NCBI GenBank assembly: GCA_963837365.1
Contig: CAWIMW010000012.1
Span: forward strand, 210,306 to 274,305
Reading direction: 5' to 3'
Source: CAWBXL01 sp963837365
GTDB lineage: Bacteria; Acidobacteriota; Terriglobia; Terriglobales; Acidobacteriaceae
Length of the DNA stretch: 64,000 nt
Positions 63,917-64,000 of the stretch are shown piece by piece. Both the position numbers and the translations under genes were made by a program. The notes beneath the pieces are model-generated. The model had not been told where the DNA came from and did not search any database. It saw only the letters and a program-made list of their open reading frames with translations. Positions within the stretch are counted from its first letter, which is position 1; every line of letters starts with the position of its first letter.

Positions 63917-64000
63917 TTATTGAGGAGTCGCGGCCGGATGGTTTTTTAGAACGATCAGAAACTGCTGCACTTCCCGTCGCTGGCGTTCGATGGCAGCGGT
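63917..64000 (-). CDS. C-terminal end of an unidentified protein (partial)
   Basis: The last 27 codons of a minus-strand gene entering from the right edge, reading AAIERQRREVQQFLIVLKN and then PAATPQ before a stop at 63917-63919. It is upstream of GH97 with a 98-base gap. The piece is helical and too short to name. Confidence 0.4.
   Translation of the reverse strand, partial: TAAIERQRREVQQFLIVLKNHPAATPQ

Noticed and set aside
1..64000. CRISPR arrays, insertion sequences, rRNA or tRNA genes
   Set aside because: No regularly spaced repeats, transposase motifs, terminal inverted repeats or RNA-gene signatures were seen on reading; a covariance search could still find a small RNA.

Overview
The window reads like a chromosomal segment of a soil-type Acidobacteriota heterotroph, most likely of the Koribacter/Sulfotelmatobacter kind. 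That is inferred from the company of families: paired DUF3857 proteins, CRTAC1/ASPIC FG-GAP proteins, an Oar-type TonB receptor fragment, small secreted proteins recalled from this phylum, and many Tat- or Sec-exported glycoside hydrolases. No rRNA, tRNA, transposase or CRISPR array was seen.

Layout. 0-3.9 kb: the 3' end of a molybdenum hydroxylase operon (Mo-binding subunit, FAD subunit with an extra Fe-S loop, membrane cytochrome b, unknown 140-aa protein), then a secreted cupin. 4-5.2 kb: two small secreted proteins behind a CRP-like site. 5.4-8.1 kb (minus): an envelope thiol/metal operon (thioredoxin-like, VKOR, DsrE-like, thioesterase, ZIP transporter), divergent from a PadR regulator with a 17-bp palindrome between them. 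8.6-9.8 kb: a KduI/IolB-type isomerase and a kduD remnant. 10-14 kb: another small secreted protein with a CRP-like site and a large GH2 enzyme. 14-19.3 kb: a quinone reductase and two tandem DUF3857/transglutaminase-like proteins.

19.3-44.4 kb is the core: a glucuronoxylan utilisation locus. Outside the cytoplasm, GH10 xylanase, GH67 alpha-glucuronidase, two GH51 arabinofuranosidases and a GH39 beta-xylosidase take the polymer apart. An ExuT-like MFS carrier, UxaC, an SDR proposed as fructuronate reductase, ManD-type mannonate dehydratase, KdgK and Eda would carry glucuronate to pyruvate and glyceraldehyde-3-phosphate. A ROK repressor sits inside. An aminotransferase/semialdehyde dehydrogenase pair, an OsmC protein and an M48 peptidase are interspersed.

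44.5-47 kb: a SulP transporter and an ArsR regulator. 47.4-63.8 kb: galactoside enzymes (GH2, GH36, GH42, GH97) flanking a glycerol block (glpF, glpK, glpD), a CRTAC1 protein and a patch of broken genes.

Caution: many genes carry single-base indels that leave flanking protein homology intact (about 0.73, 20.3-23.1, 36.8, 50.4, 51.0-51.3, 54.2 and 54.95 kb). Their density, and a compensating pair in glpK, make consensus error at least as likely as gene decay. Three places instead look like real rearrangement: the kduD end, the TonB/phosphodiesterase junction and the CRTAC1 5' end. Family names come from motif recognition and recall of homologues, not from a database search.
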